Shown: positions 1 through 7,706 of the stretch, piece by piece
Layout: every line of letters starts with the position of its first letter
Numbering within the stretch: the stretch's first letter is position 1
Origin: Clostridium_AF sediminicola
GTDB taxonomy: Bacteria; Bacillota; Clostridia; Clostridiales; Clostridiaceae
DNA length: 64,000 nucleotides
Assembly: GCF_050402865.1 (NCBI RefSeq)
Contig: NZ_BAABMF010000014.1
Span: forward strand, 62,001-126,000
Reading direction: 5' to 3'
The notes under the pieces: generated by a model
What the model was told of the DNA's origin: nothing
The model's database searches: none
Seen by the model: only the letters and a program-made list of their open reading frames with translations
Program-made: the position numbers and the translations under genes

Positions 1-398
1 GTAGAATGGTTGGTATGGGAGAAGCACCTATAGCTTTAGGTTTTCTTCATGATGCAATTAAATATCAAGAAGAAGGGTACAAGGATTTGATATTTACAGC
101 AGCAGAAGAGGGAACAGGTTATGAAATCGGTGCGGTAGCAATTATAAAAGATGGTCCAGACCAAGAAGCAGCAAAAATGTTTGTAGATTGGTGTTTAAGT
201 AAAGAAGGACAAGAATTAGGCAAAACAGTTGGTTCGTTCCAATTTTTAACTAATCCAGATGCAAATCCACCTGAGCAAGCAATGACATTAAAAGGAACAA
301 AATTGATTGATTATGATTTTGTTTGGGCAGGAGATAATAGAGATACATTCCTAGAAAAATTTATGGAACTAACAAAAACAACTCCTCCAACAGAATAA
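1..398 (+). CDS. Iron(III)-type ABC transporter substrate-binding protein, C-terminal fragment
   Basis: The frame is open to the left edge, so only about the last 131 residues are present and the true start lies outside the window. The visible part fits the C-terminal lobe of family 1 extracellular binding proteins of the FutA/AfuA/FbpA type, including the stretch VDWCLSKEGQELG, common in this family where the helix before the end packs on the lobe. The protein would bind a ferric or related small ligand outside the membrane and hand it to the permease encoded next. The following genes are a two-domain permease and an ATPase of the same transporter type, which supports the call. The substrate is inferred from family resemblance and is not certain; phosphonate or polyamine relatives are possible. 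Confidence 0.8.
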   Translation, partial: RMVGMGEAPIALGFLHDAIKYQEEGYKDLIFTAAEEGTGYEIGAVAIIKDGPDQEAAKMFVDWCLSKEGQELGKTVGSFQFLTNPDANPPEQAMTLKGTKLIDYDFVWAGDNRDTFLEKFMELTKTTPPTE

Positions 399-414
399 AA
401 TACTAGAAATTGAT

Positions 415-443
415 AAAAGTGTCCCTGAGTGGACACTTTTATT
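415..443 (+). terminator. Hairpin with T-run between binding-protein and permease genes
   Basis: A perfect 10-bp inverted repeat (415-424 with 431-440, arm AAAAGTGTCC, loop 6 nt) runs into TTTTATT. It lies 17 nt after the binding-protein stop and 80 nt before the permease start. It probably acts as a partial terminator or 3' stabiliser that keeps the binding protein more abundant than the membrane parts. Confidence 0.7.
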
Positions 444-521
444 GAAAAACAGAATTGTTTTAAAAAAGCAAAGATTAAATGAAATAGAGAATAAAATAAA
501 TTTTTATTTGGGAGGGTTTAA

Positions 522-2210
522 ATGAAAACCAATAAGTTAAGAATTAAATCCCAATTTGATAATATGAAAAAGGTTATTAATGACCCTATTCTATTTGCTA
601 CAATCATTGCAGTACTTACAGTAGTAACTATGTTTATTGTTTTTCCATTGGTGAATATACTGAAAAAGAGTTTTTTTTATGAAGATGCACTATCTATACA
701 CCATTATAGCGAAATATTCAGACTTTCATATAATAAAGATATTATATTTAATACATTAAAGCTTGGTATAACAGTCAGTCTAATTTCAACTGTTATTGGA
801 TTTATATTCGCATATGCAGCAGCTTATGTAAATATGGCAAATAAGCGTATATTAAATGCTATAGCAATATTGCCAATAATATCTCCGCCTTTTCTAATAG
901 GATTGTCAGCTATATTACTATTTGGTAGAGTTGGTCTTATTACTAAAGGGTTATTTGGAATGAAAAATGCAGAAATCTATGGATTTAAAGGTCTCGTTTT
1001 AGTACAAGTTCTAACTTTTTTTCCAGTTGCATATTTAATGCTAGTTGGACTATTACATCAAATTGATCCTTCAGTAGAAGAGGCATCTAGAGATTTAGGG
1101 GCATCTAGATGGCAAGTTTTCAGAACAGTTACATTTCCACTTATGATTCCTGGAATAGCAAATTCTGCGTTGTTGGTATTTATACAATCAGTTGCAGATT
1201 TTGGTAATCCTATGGTTATTGGTGGGAATTATACTACAATGGCAGTGCAGATATATATGCAAGGAATAGGTAGTCTAGATATGAGTGGAGCAACCGCACT
1301 GGCAATAATTCTTTTACTAATTTCAATATCTGCATTTTTACTTCAAAGATTTTATATTGGCAAAAAATCATATGTTACAGTAACAGGCAAAGTATCTCGT
1401 CAAAGGGTACTTATTGATGATCCTAAGATAGTTAGACCTATTCATTTAACAGTTATATTAATAAGTATTTTTGTAGGAATGATGTATATATTAGTTCCAA
1501 TAGGTTCTTTTATTAAATTATGGGGAGTAAATTATTCTTTAACTCTTGACCACTTTAAGTATGTAATAAATTTAGGAATTAAACCTGTACTTGATACAAC
1601 TATGTTAGCTTTGATAGCTACTCCCATTACTGGAATATTATCAATGATTATTGCTTTCTTAGTAGTGAGAAAGCAATTTGTAGGTAGAAATTACTTGGAT
1701 ATTACAACAATGATTTCTATTGCAATTCCAGGGACTGTAGTTGGTTTGGGTTACGTATTAAGTTATAATAAAAAGCCTTTGGTTTTGACAGGTACAGCTG
1801 TGATTTTGATAATTGCATTTATTATGAGATCTATGCCTGTTGGAATTCGTTCAGGAATGGCATCTTTGCATCAAATAGATCCATCGATTGAGGAAGCAGC
1901 AAATGTACTTGGTGCTTCAAGTAAAAAAGTTTTTACTTCAATTACTCTTCCAATGATAAAGCCTGCATTTTTTAGTGGATTAGTATATGCATTTGCTAGA
2001 AGTATGACTTTGGTGAGTACAATAATTTTCCTTGTATCAGCTAGATACAATCTTTTGACGGTTACTATTATGAGTCAGATAGATCAAGGGAAAATAGGCG
2101 TTGCAAGTGTATATTCAACTATATTAATAATTATAGTTGGATCAGTGATTGCATTTATGAATTTTCTATTATCAAAAATAGGAATAAATAATGATAAGTT
2201 AGAATTGTAG
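522..2210 (+). CDS. Iron(III)-type ABC transporter permease, two-domain
   Basis: A 562-residue integral membrane protein with about twelve hydrophobic segments in two homologous halves, the usual size and layout of FbpB/AfuB/ThiP-type fused permeases. Each half carries the cytoplasmic EAA loop that docks on the ATPase: EEASRDLGASRWQVF at about 186-200 and EEAANVLGASSKKVF at about 457-471. It should form the channel for the ligand delivered by the preceding binding protein. The start has a strong GGGAGGG site 8 nt upstream. The ATPase gene follows after 12 nt, so the genes are probably co-transcribed. Ferric iron is the likely cargo by family, without direct proof. Confidence 0.9.
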   Translation: MKTNKLRIKSQFDNMKKVINDPILFATIIAVLTVVTMFIVFPLVNILKKSFFYEDALSIHHYSEIFRLSYNKDIIFNTLKLGITVSLISTVIGFIFAYAAAYVNMANKRILNAIAILPIISPPFLIGLSAILLFGRVGLITKGLFGMKNAEIYGFKGLVLVQVLTFFPVAYLMLVGLLHQIDPSVEEASRDLGASRWQVFRTVTFPLMIPGIANSALLVFIQSVADFGNPMVIGGNYTTMAVQIYMQGIGSLDMSGATALAIILLLISISAFLLQRFYIGKKSYVTVTGKVSRQRVLIDDPKIVRPIHLTVILISIFVGMMYILVPIGSFIKLWGVNYSLTLDHFKYVINLGIKPVLDTTMLALIATPITGILSMIIAFLVVRKQFVGRNYLDITTMISIAIPGTVVGLGYVLSYNKKPLVLTGTAVILIIAFIMRSMPVGIRSGMASLHQIDPSIEEAANVLGASSKKVFTSITLPMIKPAFFSGLVYAFARSMTLVSTIIFLVSARYNLLTVTIMSQIDQGKIGVASVYSTILIIIVGSVIAFMNFLLSKIGINNDKLEL

Positions 2211-2222
2211 GAGGAATTCTCT

Positions 2223-3287
2223 ATGAGCAAAGGTATTTTGATTAAAAATATGACAAAAATATTTGTAACTAATAAAAACACACAAGTATTAGCAGTTGAT
2301 AATGTGAACTTGGATATAAAACCAGGTGAGTTTGTAACATTACTTGGACCTTCTGGTTGTGGAAAGACAACAATTCTAAGAATGGTAGCAGGTTTTGAAA
2401 CATTAACAAAGGGGGAAATATTCATTGGAGATGATGATGTTGCAAATTTAACCCCTGATAAAAGAGATACAGCTTTAGTATTTCAAAATTATGCACTGTT
2501 TCCACATATGAATGTTTATGATAATATAGCATATGGGCTTAAACTTCAAAAACTATCAAAAGGTGAAGTGAAAAAAAGAGTTGAAAAAATTTTGAAATTA
2601 ATGAAAATGGAAGATTTTTTCGATAGAGTACCGTCTCAAATGTCTGGAGGGCAACAACAAAGGGTATCTTTAGCTAGAGCTCTTGTTATGGAACCAGGTG
2701 TTCTTTTGTTTGATGAACCTCTTTCAAATTTAGATGCAAAATTAAGAATACACATGCGTGATGAAATCAGAAAAATTCAGCAGCATGTAGGGATAACATC
2801 TTTATATGTTACACATGATCAATCAGAGGCCATGGGACTTTCTGATAAAGTAGTTATTATGAAAGATGGAATTATTCAACAGGTAGGAACTCCAAAAGAT
2901 ATTTATCAAAAACCAGCAAATGAATTTGTTGCAGGTTTTATTGGTAAAGCAAATATAATTGATGGTATAATAAAAGAAAAATACAATAATCTTTATAAAG
3001 TTAGTATTGATAATGTAGTATATGAAGTAATATCAAATAAAGAGTACGATATTGGAAAACAAGTTAGAATAGTTATTCGGCCTGAGAGTATCATTATTGG
3101 AAAGGATGATTTTAAAACTTCAGTTACTAAAAGTAGGTTTATGGGTGAAAATCATGAATATGAAGTTAATTGGAAAGGTAAAAGTATCAATATAGGTCAA
3201 GCAAATCCGTTTGGTAAGAGGGTATATCAGATTGGAGAGATTATGAATATTGGATTAGACAATGAATCTTTACACATTTTACCATAG
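2223..3287 (+). CDS. ABC transporter ATP-binding protein, FbpC/PotA class
   Basis: A 354-residue ATPase that powers the import system. Walker A GPSGCGKTT is at residues 42-50, the Q-loop follows (VFQNYALFPHM), the signature is SGGQQQRV, Walker B is LLFDEP, and the switch histidine lies in YVTHDQSEA. The roughly 110 C-terminal residues form a TOBE-like regulatory domain, typical of the FbpC/PotA/UgpC class. GGAGG lies 8 nt before the ATG. It is the last clear gene of the iron-type operon; the MgtC-family gene follows 28 nt later and may be read through. Confidence 0.92.
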   Translation: MSKGILIKNMTKIFVTNKNTQVLAVDNVNLDIKPGEFVTLLGPSGCGKTTILRMVAGFETLTKGEIFIGDDDVANLTPDKRDTALVFQNYALFPHMNVYDNIAYGLKLQKLSKGEVKKRVEKILKLMKMEDFFDRVPSQMSGGQQQRVSLARALVMEPGVLLFDEPLSNLDAKLRIHMRDEIRKIQQHVGITSLYVTHDQSEAMGLSDKVVIMKDGIIQQVGTPKDIYQKPANEFVAGFIGKANIIDGIIKEKYNNLYKVSIDNVVYEVISNKEYDIGKQVRIVIRPESIIIGKDDFKTSVTKSRFMGENHEYEVNWKGKSINIGQANPFGKRVYQIGEIMNIGLDNESLHILP

Positions 3288-3315
3288 GATTATTTAAGTA
3301 AAAAGGGGGAATTAA

Positions 3316-4020
3316 TTGCTATACTATGAAGTAATAATCAGACTAACACTTGCAGTATTAATCGGAGGAATTGTGGGTTATGAAAGAGAATTTAAAAATA
3401 GACCTGCAGGATTTAGAACTCATATTTTAGTGTGTGTTGGAGCAGCGGTAGTATCAATGATACAGCTTTATGATGTGGAAGTTACTATGAATAAAGTATT
3501 ACAAAATCCAGAGTTAGCTGGCGTCTTAAAAGCTGATATGGGAAGGCTTGGAGCGCAAGTGATAACAGGTGTGGGATTTTTAGGAGCAGGAACCATAATA
3601 AGAGATAAAGGCTCGGTAAAAGGATTAACGACAGCAGCAAGTTTATGGGCTGTTGCATGTGTAGGACTAGCAGTTGGATTAGGATATTATTTTTTAAGTG
3701 TGGTTGCAACATTGGGAGTGTTTATAGTTCTTGTATCTCTCAAAAGAGTTGAAACGAAGTTACTGGGCAAAGGGAAAATAGTTAAATTAGAAATACATTA
3801 TTTTGATAAAAGCTTTATTGCTAATTCAGAAGCATATTTTGAAAAATATAATATAAAAATAAAAAAGATTGAATTTCTTTTAGATGATGAAGAAAAAAAT
3901 GAAGAGCAGGAATATAAGAAGAGTTTGTATACAATACTTATACCAAGGGCAATAAAAGATTCAAATATAATTCAAAATCTCGTAAAAATTGATGGGATAT
4001 ATAAGGTTAAGTTACTGTAA
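3316..4020 (+). CDS. MgtC/SapB family membrane protein
   Basis: A 234-residue protein with the N-terminal MgtC domain: four to five membrane helices carrying YEREFKNRPAGFRTH (about 22-36) and GVGFLGAGTIIRD with GLTTAASLW (about 90-115), the family's hallmark segments. A soluble ACT-like C-terminal region follows from about residue 150, as in longer MgtC proteins. These proteins affect magnesium, acid or ATP-synthase homeostasis in several bacteria; the exact role here is unknown. Translation starts at TTG, chosen because AAGGGGGA lies 5-12 nt upstream and the first transmembrane segment begins at once. Confidence 0.88.
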   Translation: MLYYEVIIRLTLAVLIGGIVGYEREFKNRPAGFRTHILVCVGAAVVSMIQLYDVEVTMNKVLQNPELAGVLKADMGRLGAQVITGVGFLGAGTIIRDKGSVKGLTTAASLWAVACVGLAVGLGYYFLSVVATLGVFIVLVSLKRVETKLLGKGKIVKLEIHYFDKSFIANSEAYFEKYNIKIKKIEFLLDDEEKNEEQEYKKSLYTILIPRAIKDSNIIQNLVKIDGIYKVKLL

Positions 4021-4056
4021 AAGTGGCTTGACCTTTTATTTATTAAATTATAGTAG

Positions 4057-4100
4057 GGTTAAACCACAAAAAGTAAGTTCGACTAAATTACTTTTTGTGT
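4057..4100 (+). repeat. Intergenic hairpin element, copy 1
   Basis: A 12-bp perfect inverted repeat (4065-4076 with 4088-4099, arm CACAAAAAGTAA) around an 11-nt loop ending in CTAAA. A related sequence with the same loop end occurs at 16383-16423. No T-run follows, so simple termination is unlikely. Both copies precede membrane-protein genes. Confidence 0.5.
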
Positions 4101-4165
4101 TGTAATCATAGTATAATCAATGAATACAGAGACTAATGTGCTCAATTAAAAAGGGGGAAATTATT

Positions 4166-4642
4166 ATGGGAGATTATATTTTGTATATTATTACTATAGT
4201 TTTGTTAAGTATTTCTTATTACAAAGATAAGAGTAAGACTAAGAAATCTTTAAAAAAGGCTTGGAAAGCTTTTTCTAAGTTATTACCAGAACTACTAGGG
4301 GTAATTACTTTAGTTGGAATTATGTTAGCACTTTTGAATCCTAATGTTATTTCAAAAATAATAGGAAATAACTCGGGGGTTTTTGGAGTTTTATTATCTG
4401 CAATAGTTGGATCAATAACTCTAATCCCAGGATTCATAGCTTTTCCAACATCTGCTTTGCTTTTAAAAAATGGAGCAGGATATACACAAATTGCAGCATT
4501 TATTTCAACACTTATGATGGTTGGAATTATAACTTTACCAATTGAGATGAAGTACTTTGGTAAGAAGGTTGCAATTTCAAGAAATGTTTTTGCTTTTATG
4601 TTTTCATTTTTAGTAGCTTATATTATTGGAAGGGTGGTATAA
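4166..4642 (+). CDS. Half-size permease, COG0701/ArsP_1-like, first of pair
   Basis: A 158-residue protein with one N-terminal anchor and about four further hydrophobic segments. It resembles one half of the predicted permease family COG0701 (DUF318/ArsP_1), with the glycine- and proline-rich stretch GSITLIPGFIAFPTSALLL in the middle. The ATG at 4166 was preferred over 4136 because AAGGGGGAAA lies just before it. The stop codon directly abuts the start of the second half. The pair probably forms a heterodimeric transporter; the substrate is unknown, and neither half has an obvious metal-binding cysteine. Confidence 0.75.
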   Translation: MGDYILYIITIVLLSISYYKDKSKTKKSLKKAWKAFSKLLPELLGVITLVGIMLALLNPNVISKIIGNNSGVFGVLLSAIVGSITLIPGFIAFPTSALLLKNGAGYTQIAAFISTLMMVGIITLPIEMKYFGKKVAISRNVFAFMFSFLVAYIIGRVV

Positions 4643-5179
4643 ATGATGAAGAATATTTTGAGAAGATATAGTTTCTTTATGATAATGATCTTAATTACAG
4701 CAATTATAACATTTTTTAATTTTGAAATTGGAAATAAGGCAATAAGAACTTCTATAGGGAGTTTTAAGCAAATGGCATTAATTATTCCCCCAATTTTTAT
4801 ATTATTAGGTCTTTTAGATGTATGGGTTCCTAGAGAAGTTATGATGAAATACATGGGTGAAGATTCTGGGGTAAAGGGAATTATATTAGCATTTGTTATT
4901 GGTTCAGCAGCAGCAGGACCTTTATATGGAGCTTTTCCTATAGCAGCAGTGTTTATGAAAAAAGGAGTGAAATTTAGTAATTTATTAATTTTTATAGGAG
5001 CATGGTCTACTACTAAAATTCCTATGTTTCTTTTCGAAATGTCTTCTTTAGGAGCAAAATTTGCAATTACAAGATTATTAATTGACATACCTGGAATAAT
5101 TATAATAGCTTATTTACTTCAAATTATTATTCCAAAGGAAAAGGTTGAGGAAGTATATAAAAACTCATTGGATATTTAA
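4643..5179 (+). CDS. Half-size permease, COG0701/ArsP_1-like, second of pair
   Basis: A 178-residue protein with about five membrane segments. It shows the COG0701/ArsP_1 pattern clearly: GSAAAGPLYGAFPIAAVFM at about 93-111, then a helix with WSTTKIPM. Its start codon directly follows the previous stop, and its ribosome site GGAAGGGTGG lies inside the upstream gene, so the two are translationally coupled. In many bacteria the two halves occur in one protein of about 320 residues; here they are separate genes. Transport of an organic arsenical or other small molecule is possible but unproven. Confidence 0.78.
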   Translation: MMKNILRRYSFFMIMILITAIITFFNFEIGNKAIRTSIGSFKQMALIIPPIFILLGLLDVWVPREVMMKYMGEDSGVKGIILAFVIGSAAAGPLYGAFPIAAVFMKKGVKFSNLLIFIGAWSTTKIPMFLFEMSSLGAKFAITRLLIDIPGIIIIAYLLQIIIPKEKVEEVYKNSLDI

Positions 5180-5192
5180 ACAGTAACTTGAA

Positions 5193-5226
5193 GAATATTA
5201 TAACGCAAAGTTGTAGTATTCTTTTT
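5193..5226 (+). terminator. Rho-independent terminator after permease pair
   Basis: A 12-bp stem with two G-U pairs (5193-5204 with 5210-5221, arm GAATATTATAAC) and a 5-nt loop, followed by TTTTTAATTT. It separates the permease pair from the LacI-controlled sugar operon. Confidence 0.7.
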
Positions 5227-5268
5227 AATTTGGAGAAGAACACATTTCTTAATGTTTGTAACAGATTT

Positions 5269-5282
5269 TGTAATGGATTACA
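5269..5282. promoter_or_regulatory. LacI-type operator O1
   Basis: TGTAATGGATTACA, the exact reverse complement of the operator at 5347-5360. It lies 30 bp upstream of the -35 box of the regulator promoter. Three copies around one promoter suggest DNA looping by a LacI-family repressor. Confidence 0.7.
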
Positions 5283-5311
5283 AAATAATTAGAAAAAACA
5301 AAATAAATTTA

Positions 5312-5340
5312 TTGACTAAAATGTAAAAATATTCTATAAT
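5312..5340 (+). promoter_or_regulatory. SigmaA promoter of the LacI/sugar ABC operon
   Basis: TTGACT (5312-5317), a 17-nt spacer and a perfect TATAAT (5335-5340). The expected transcription start falls at about 5347, at the edge of an operator palindrome, so repression by blocking initiation is likely. Confidence 0.85.
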
Positions 5341-5346
5341 TAAACA

Positions 5347-5360
5347 TGTAATCCATTACA
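5347..5360. promoter_or_regulatory. LacI-type operator O2 at the transcription start
   Basis: TGTAATCCATTACA, a palindrome with a central CC/GG, placed directly after the -10 box. It is the best placed of the three sites for repression by the regulator encoded at 5449. Confidence 0.78.
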
Positions 5361-5406
5361 GAGGTTGATTTAGGGTGATTTATAAGATAAAAAAATTCGA
5401 CAAAAA

Positions 5407-5420
5407 TGTAATCCGTTACA
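5407..5420. promoter_or_regulatory. LacI-type operator O3 in the leader
   Basis: TGTAATCCGTTACA, differing from O2 at one base, 28 bp upstream of the regulator start codon. The centre-to-centre distance to O2 is 60 bp. Confidence 0.75.
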
Positions 5421-5448
5421 TTTAACAGCTGATGAAAGGAGTTTTAAT

Positions 5449-6441
5449 ATGGCTAATATTGAAGAAGTTGCACGAGAAGCAGGTGTTTCAGTAGCAACTG
5501 TTTCTAGGGTATTAAATAAAAGCAATGTTGTAGCAGTTAAAACAAGAATTAAAGTAGAATCTGTCATTAAGAAGTTAAATTATGAACCCAATATGTTAGG
5601 TAGAAATTTACGGAGATCAGAAAGTAGAATGATTTTGGCATTAATGCCTAGTATATCAAATCCTTTTTACACAAAAATAGTTCATGGAATTGAAGATATA
5701 GCAAGGAAATTCGGCTATAGTGTGTTACTTTGTCAGACGGATTCTGATTTAGATAGAGAAAAAATTTATATTAATCTGTTAAAACAGAAGCTTGCAGATG
5801 GATTAATATCAATGGATCCAACTTTAGATATTGGTATATTGAAAGAGGTAGGAAGTAAATATCCAATTGTTCAATGCTGTGAATATACCAAAGAATTGGA
5901 TATTCCATATGTTACAATTGATAATTTTAATGCGGGTTATAAAGCAGTAAAGCATTTATTGTCAATTGGAAAAAAGAGAATAGCTATAATAAATTCTGAT
6001 AAAAGATTTCTTTATGCAAGATTAAGGCAGGAAGGGTATGAAAAAGCAATTAAGGAAGCAGGGATAGAATATAAGGACGAATATGTAATCAATGGTGAAC
6101 TTGATTTTGAATCTGGGCAAAGAGGTATGAAACAGTTACTTTCTTTGGAGGAAAAGCCTGATGCAGTTTTTTTAGTTTCAGATGTACTAGCTATAGGGGC
6201 TCTTAAATCTATAAAAGAGGCGAGTTTATCTGTTCCAGAGGATATAGCAATTGTAGGATTTGACAATATTCAATTTGCTACAATGATGAACCCCTCAATT
6301 ACAACTATTGCGCAACCGATGTATCGGATTGGCTGTGAATCATGTAAAATGCTCATTGATAAAATAAAAAATAAAGATACACAAATAGATAATATAGTTA
6401 TGGATTTTGAGCTAATCATTAGAGAGTCAACTATGAAGTAA
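5449..6441 (+). CDS. LacI family transcriptional regulator of the adjacent sugar operon
   Basis: A 330-residue regulator. The N-terminal LacI helix-turn-helix includes VAREAGVSVATVSRVLN at about 6-22 and the minor-groove hinge follows. From about residue 60 the periplasmic-binding-protein-like sensor begins, ending with VGFDNIQFATMMNPSITTI, the usual LacI/PurR C-terminal segment. It is the first gene of an operon for a sugar ABC importer, an isomerase and a dehydrogenase, and three matching palindromes surround its promoter. Self-repression relieved by the imported sugar or a derivative is the simplest model. GAAAGGAG lies 10 nt before the ATG. Confidence 0.92.
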   Translation: MANIEEVAREAGVSVATVSRVLNKSNVVAVKTRIKVESVIKKLNYEPNMLGRNLRRSESRMILALMPSISNPFYTKIVHGIEDIARKFGYSVLLCQTDSDLDREKIYINLLKQKLADGLISMDPTLDIGILKEVGSKYPIVQCCEYTKELDIPYVTIDNFNAGYKAVKHLLSIGKKRIAIINSDKRFLYARLRQEGYEKAIKEAGIEYKDEYVINGELDFESGQRGMKQLLSLEEKPDAVFLVSDVLAIGALKSIKEASLSVPEDIAIVGFDNIQFATMMNPSITTIAQPMYRIGCESCKMLIDKIKNKDTQIDNIVMDFELIIRESTMK

Positions 6442-6504
6442 GATTATTTTTTTGTGCCCTAGTGGTTCAAAGTTTAAAAATAATACATTTTATGGAGGGA
6501 TAGT

Positions 6505-7569
6505 ATGAAAAAATTATTAGCTTTATTTTTAACTGCAATGATGGTCTTTACATTAGCAGGATGTTCATCAAATGAACCTACTACTAACACTTCAAGTGAA
6601 AAAACAACTGAAGAAGGCAAAGAAGAAAAAGCTGAAGAAACTAAAGTTTTAGGAGTTGTTATGCCAAATGCTACTCATGGTTTTTTAGGAGAAAGTATAA
6701 AGCATGCTGAAGCAGCTACTAAAGAATTTGCTAAAGAATATGGATTTGAGTACAAATTTCTAACTTCAGCAGAATCTTCTGAGCAAAATAATCAATTGGA
6801 TACTTTGATAAATGAAAAAGTAGATTGCATTGTTTTATGGCCACACAATGGAGATGAACTTAGATCAGGAGCACAAAAGGTTATGGATGCAGGTATTTCA
6901 CTAGTAATTTATGACCGTTTAATTAACGGATTTAAACCGACATTAGAAGTTATGGGAGATAATGTAACTATTGGGCAAGAAACTGGTAAGTATTTAAACA
7001 ATTATTTTGCAGATGATTTAGGGAAAGGTGAAGTCAATATTCTTGAATTTAAAGGGGACAATTCTACTGTACCTCAACAACGGTCAGATGGTTTTAGCGA
7101 AACAGCAGATAAAAATATAAAAATAGTTCAACAATTTAGTACTGACTGGCAACGTGCAAAAGCTCAAGAACAAATGGAAACTTTTTTAAACACAAGCAGT
7201 GTTGAAGATATTGAGAAAATAAAAGCAGTATTTACTCATGATGATGAGGTTGTTCTAGGCGTATTAGATGCTATTATCAACTACAATGGATCAGCAAAAC
7301 TAGATATTAGATTATTAACAGGTGTTGGTGGAAGACGTGAAAATTTAGATACTTTTAAATCTTATAAAGATGACTACAATCTTGATCAGGTAACATACTT
7401 GTTCTCACCTACAATGGTTAGAGATGCTGTGGAATATGGTGCAAAAATATTAAATGGAGAAGAATTATCTGGATTAAAACTAATTGACACTTTAGAAATT
7501 GATCTAAGCAATGAAGAAGAATTTAGAAACTCTGAAATATATAAGATTCGTTATGAAAGTGGAATCTAA
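6505..7569 (+). CDS. Sugar ABC transporter substrate-binding lipoprotein
   Basis: A 354-residue lipoprotein. The signal sequence ends in lipobox LAGC with the acylated cysteine at residue 20, followed by a Glu/Lys-rich linker. The rest fits the periplasmic binding protein 4 family (RbsB/XylF-like): GVVMPNATHGFLGE at the first strand, then DCIVLWPHNGDE, SLVIYDRLINGF and AVFTHDDEVVLGVLDAI. The last resembles XylF-type hinge segments. It binds the sugar outside the membrane for the ATPase and permease that follow. The sugar is not identifiable; xylose-like or inositol-like ligands are plausible. A hairpin separates it from the ATPase gene. Confidence 0.9.
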   Translation: MKKLLALFLTAMMVFTLAGCSSNEPTTNTSSEKTTEEGKEEKAEETKVLGVVMPNATHGFLGESIKHAEAATKEFAKEYGFEYKFLTSAESSEQNNQLDTLINEKVDCIVLWPHNGDELRSGAQKVMDAGISLVIYDRLINGFKPTLEVMGDNVTIGQETGKYLNNYFADDLGKGEVNILEFKGDNSTVPQQRSDGFSETADKNIKIVQQFSTDWQRAKAQEQMETFLNTSSVEDIEKIKAVFTHDDEVVLGVLDAIINYNGSAKLDIRLLTGVGGRRENLDTFKSYKDDYNLDQVTYLFSPTMVRDAVEYGAKILNGEELSGLKLIDTLEIDLSNEEEFRNSEIYKIRYESGI

Positions 7570-7594
7570 TTAAAAATTATATATTGATAAAACG

Positions 7595-7654
7595 CTGCGT
7601 TAGTTTATTTATTAGTAGCCAGTTTAAAGTTTACTGATAGATAAATCTACGCAG
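7595..7654 (+). terminator. Imperfect long hairpin after the sugar-binding-protein gene
   Basis: CTGCGT (7595-7600) pairs with ACGCAG (7649-7654), and much of the sequence between them also pairs with a few bulges. No clear T-run follows directly. It probably protects the upstream mRNA or causes partial termination between the binding protein and the ATPase. Confidence 0.5.
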
Positions 7655-7706
7655 TAATTTACCTATTTATATCAGTTTTATTAAGATAAAGAGAGGATAT
7701 GGAAAA

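Noticed and set aside
4618..5088. A 156-codon open frame on the minus strand
   Set aside because: Antisense to the second half-permease, with no start signal and no family resemblance.
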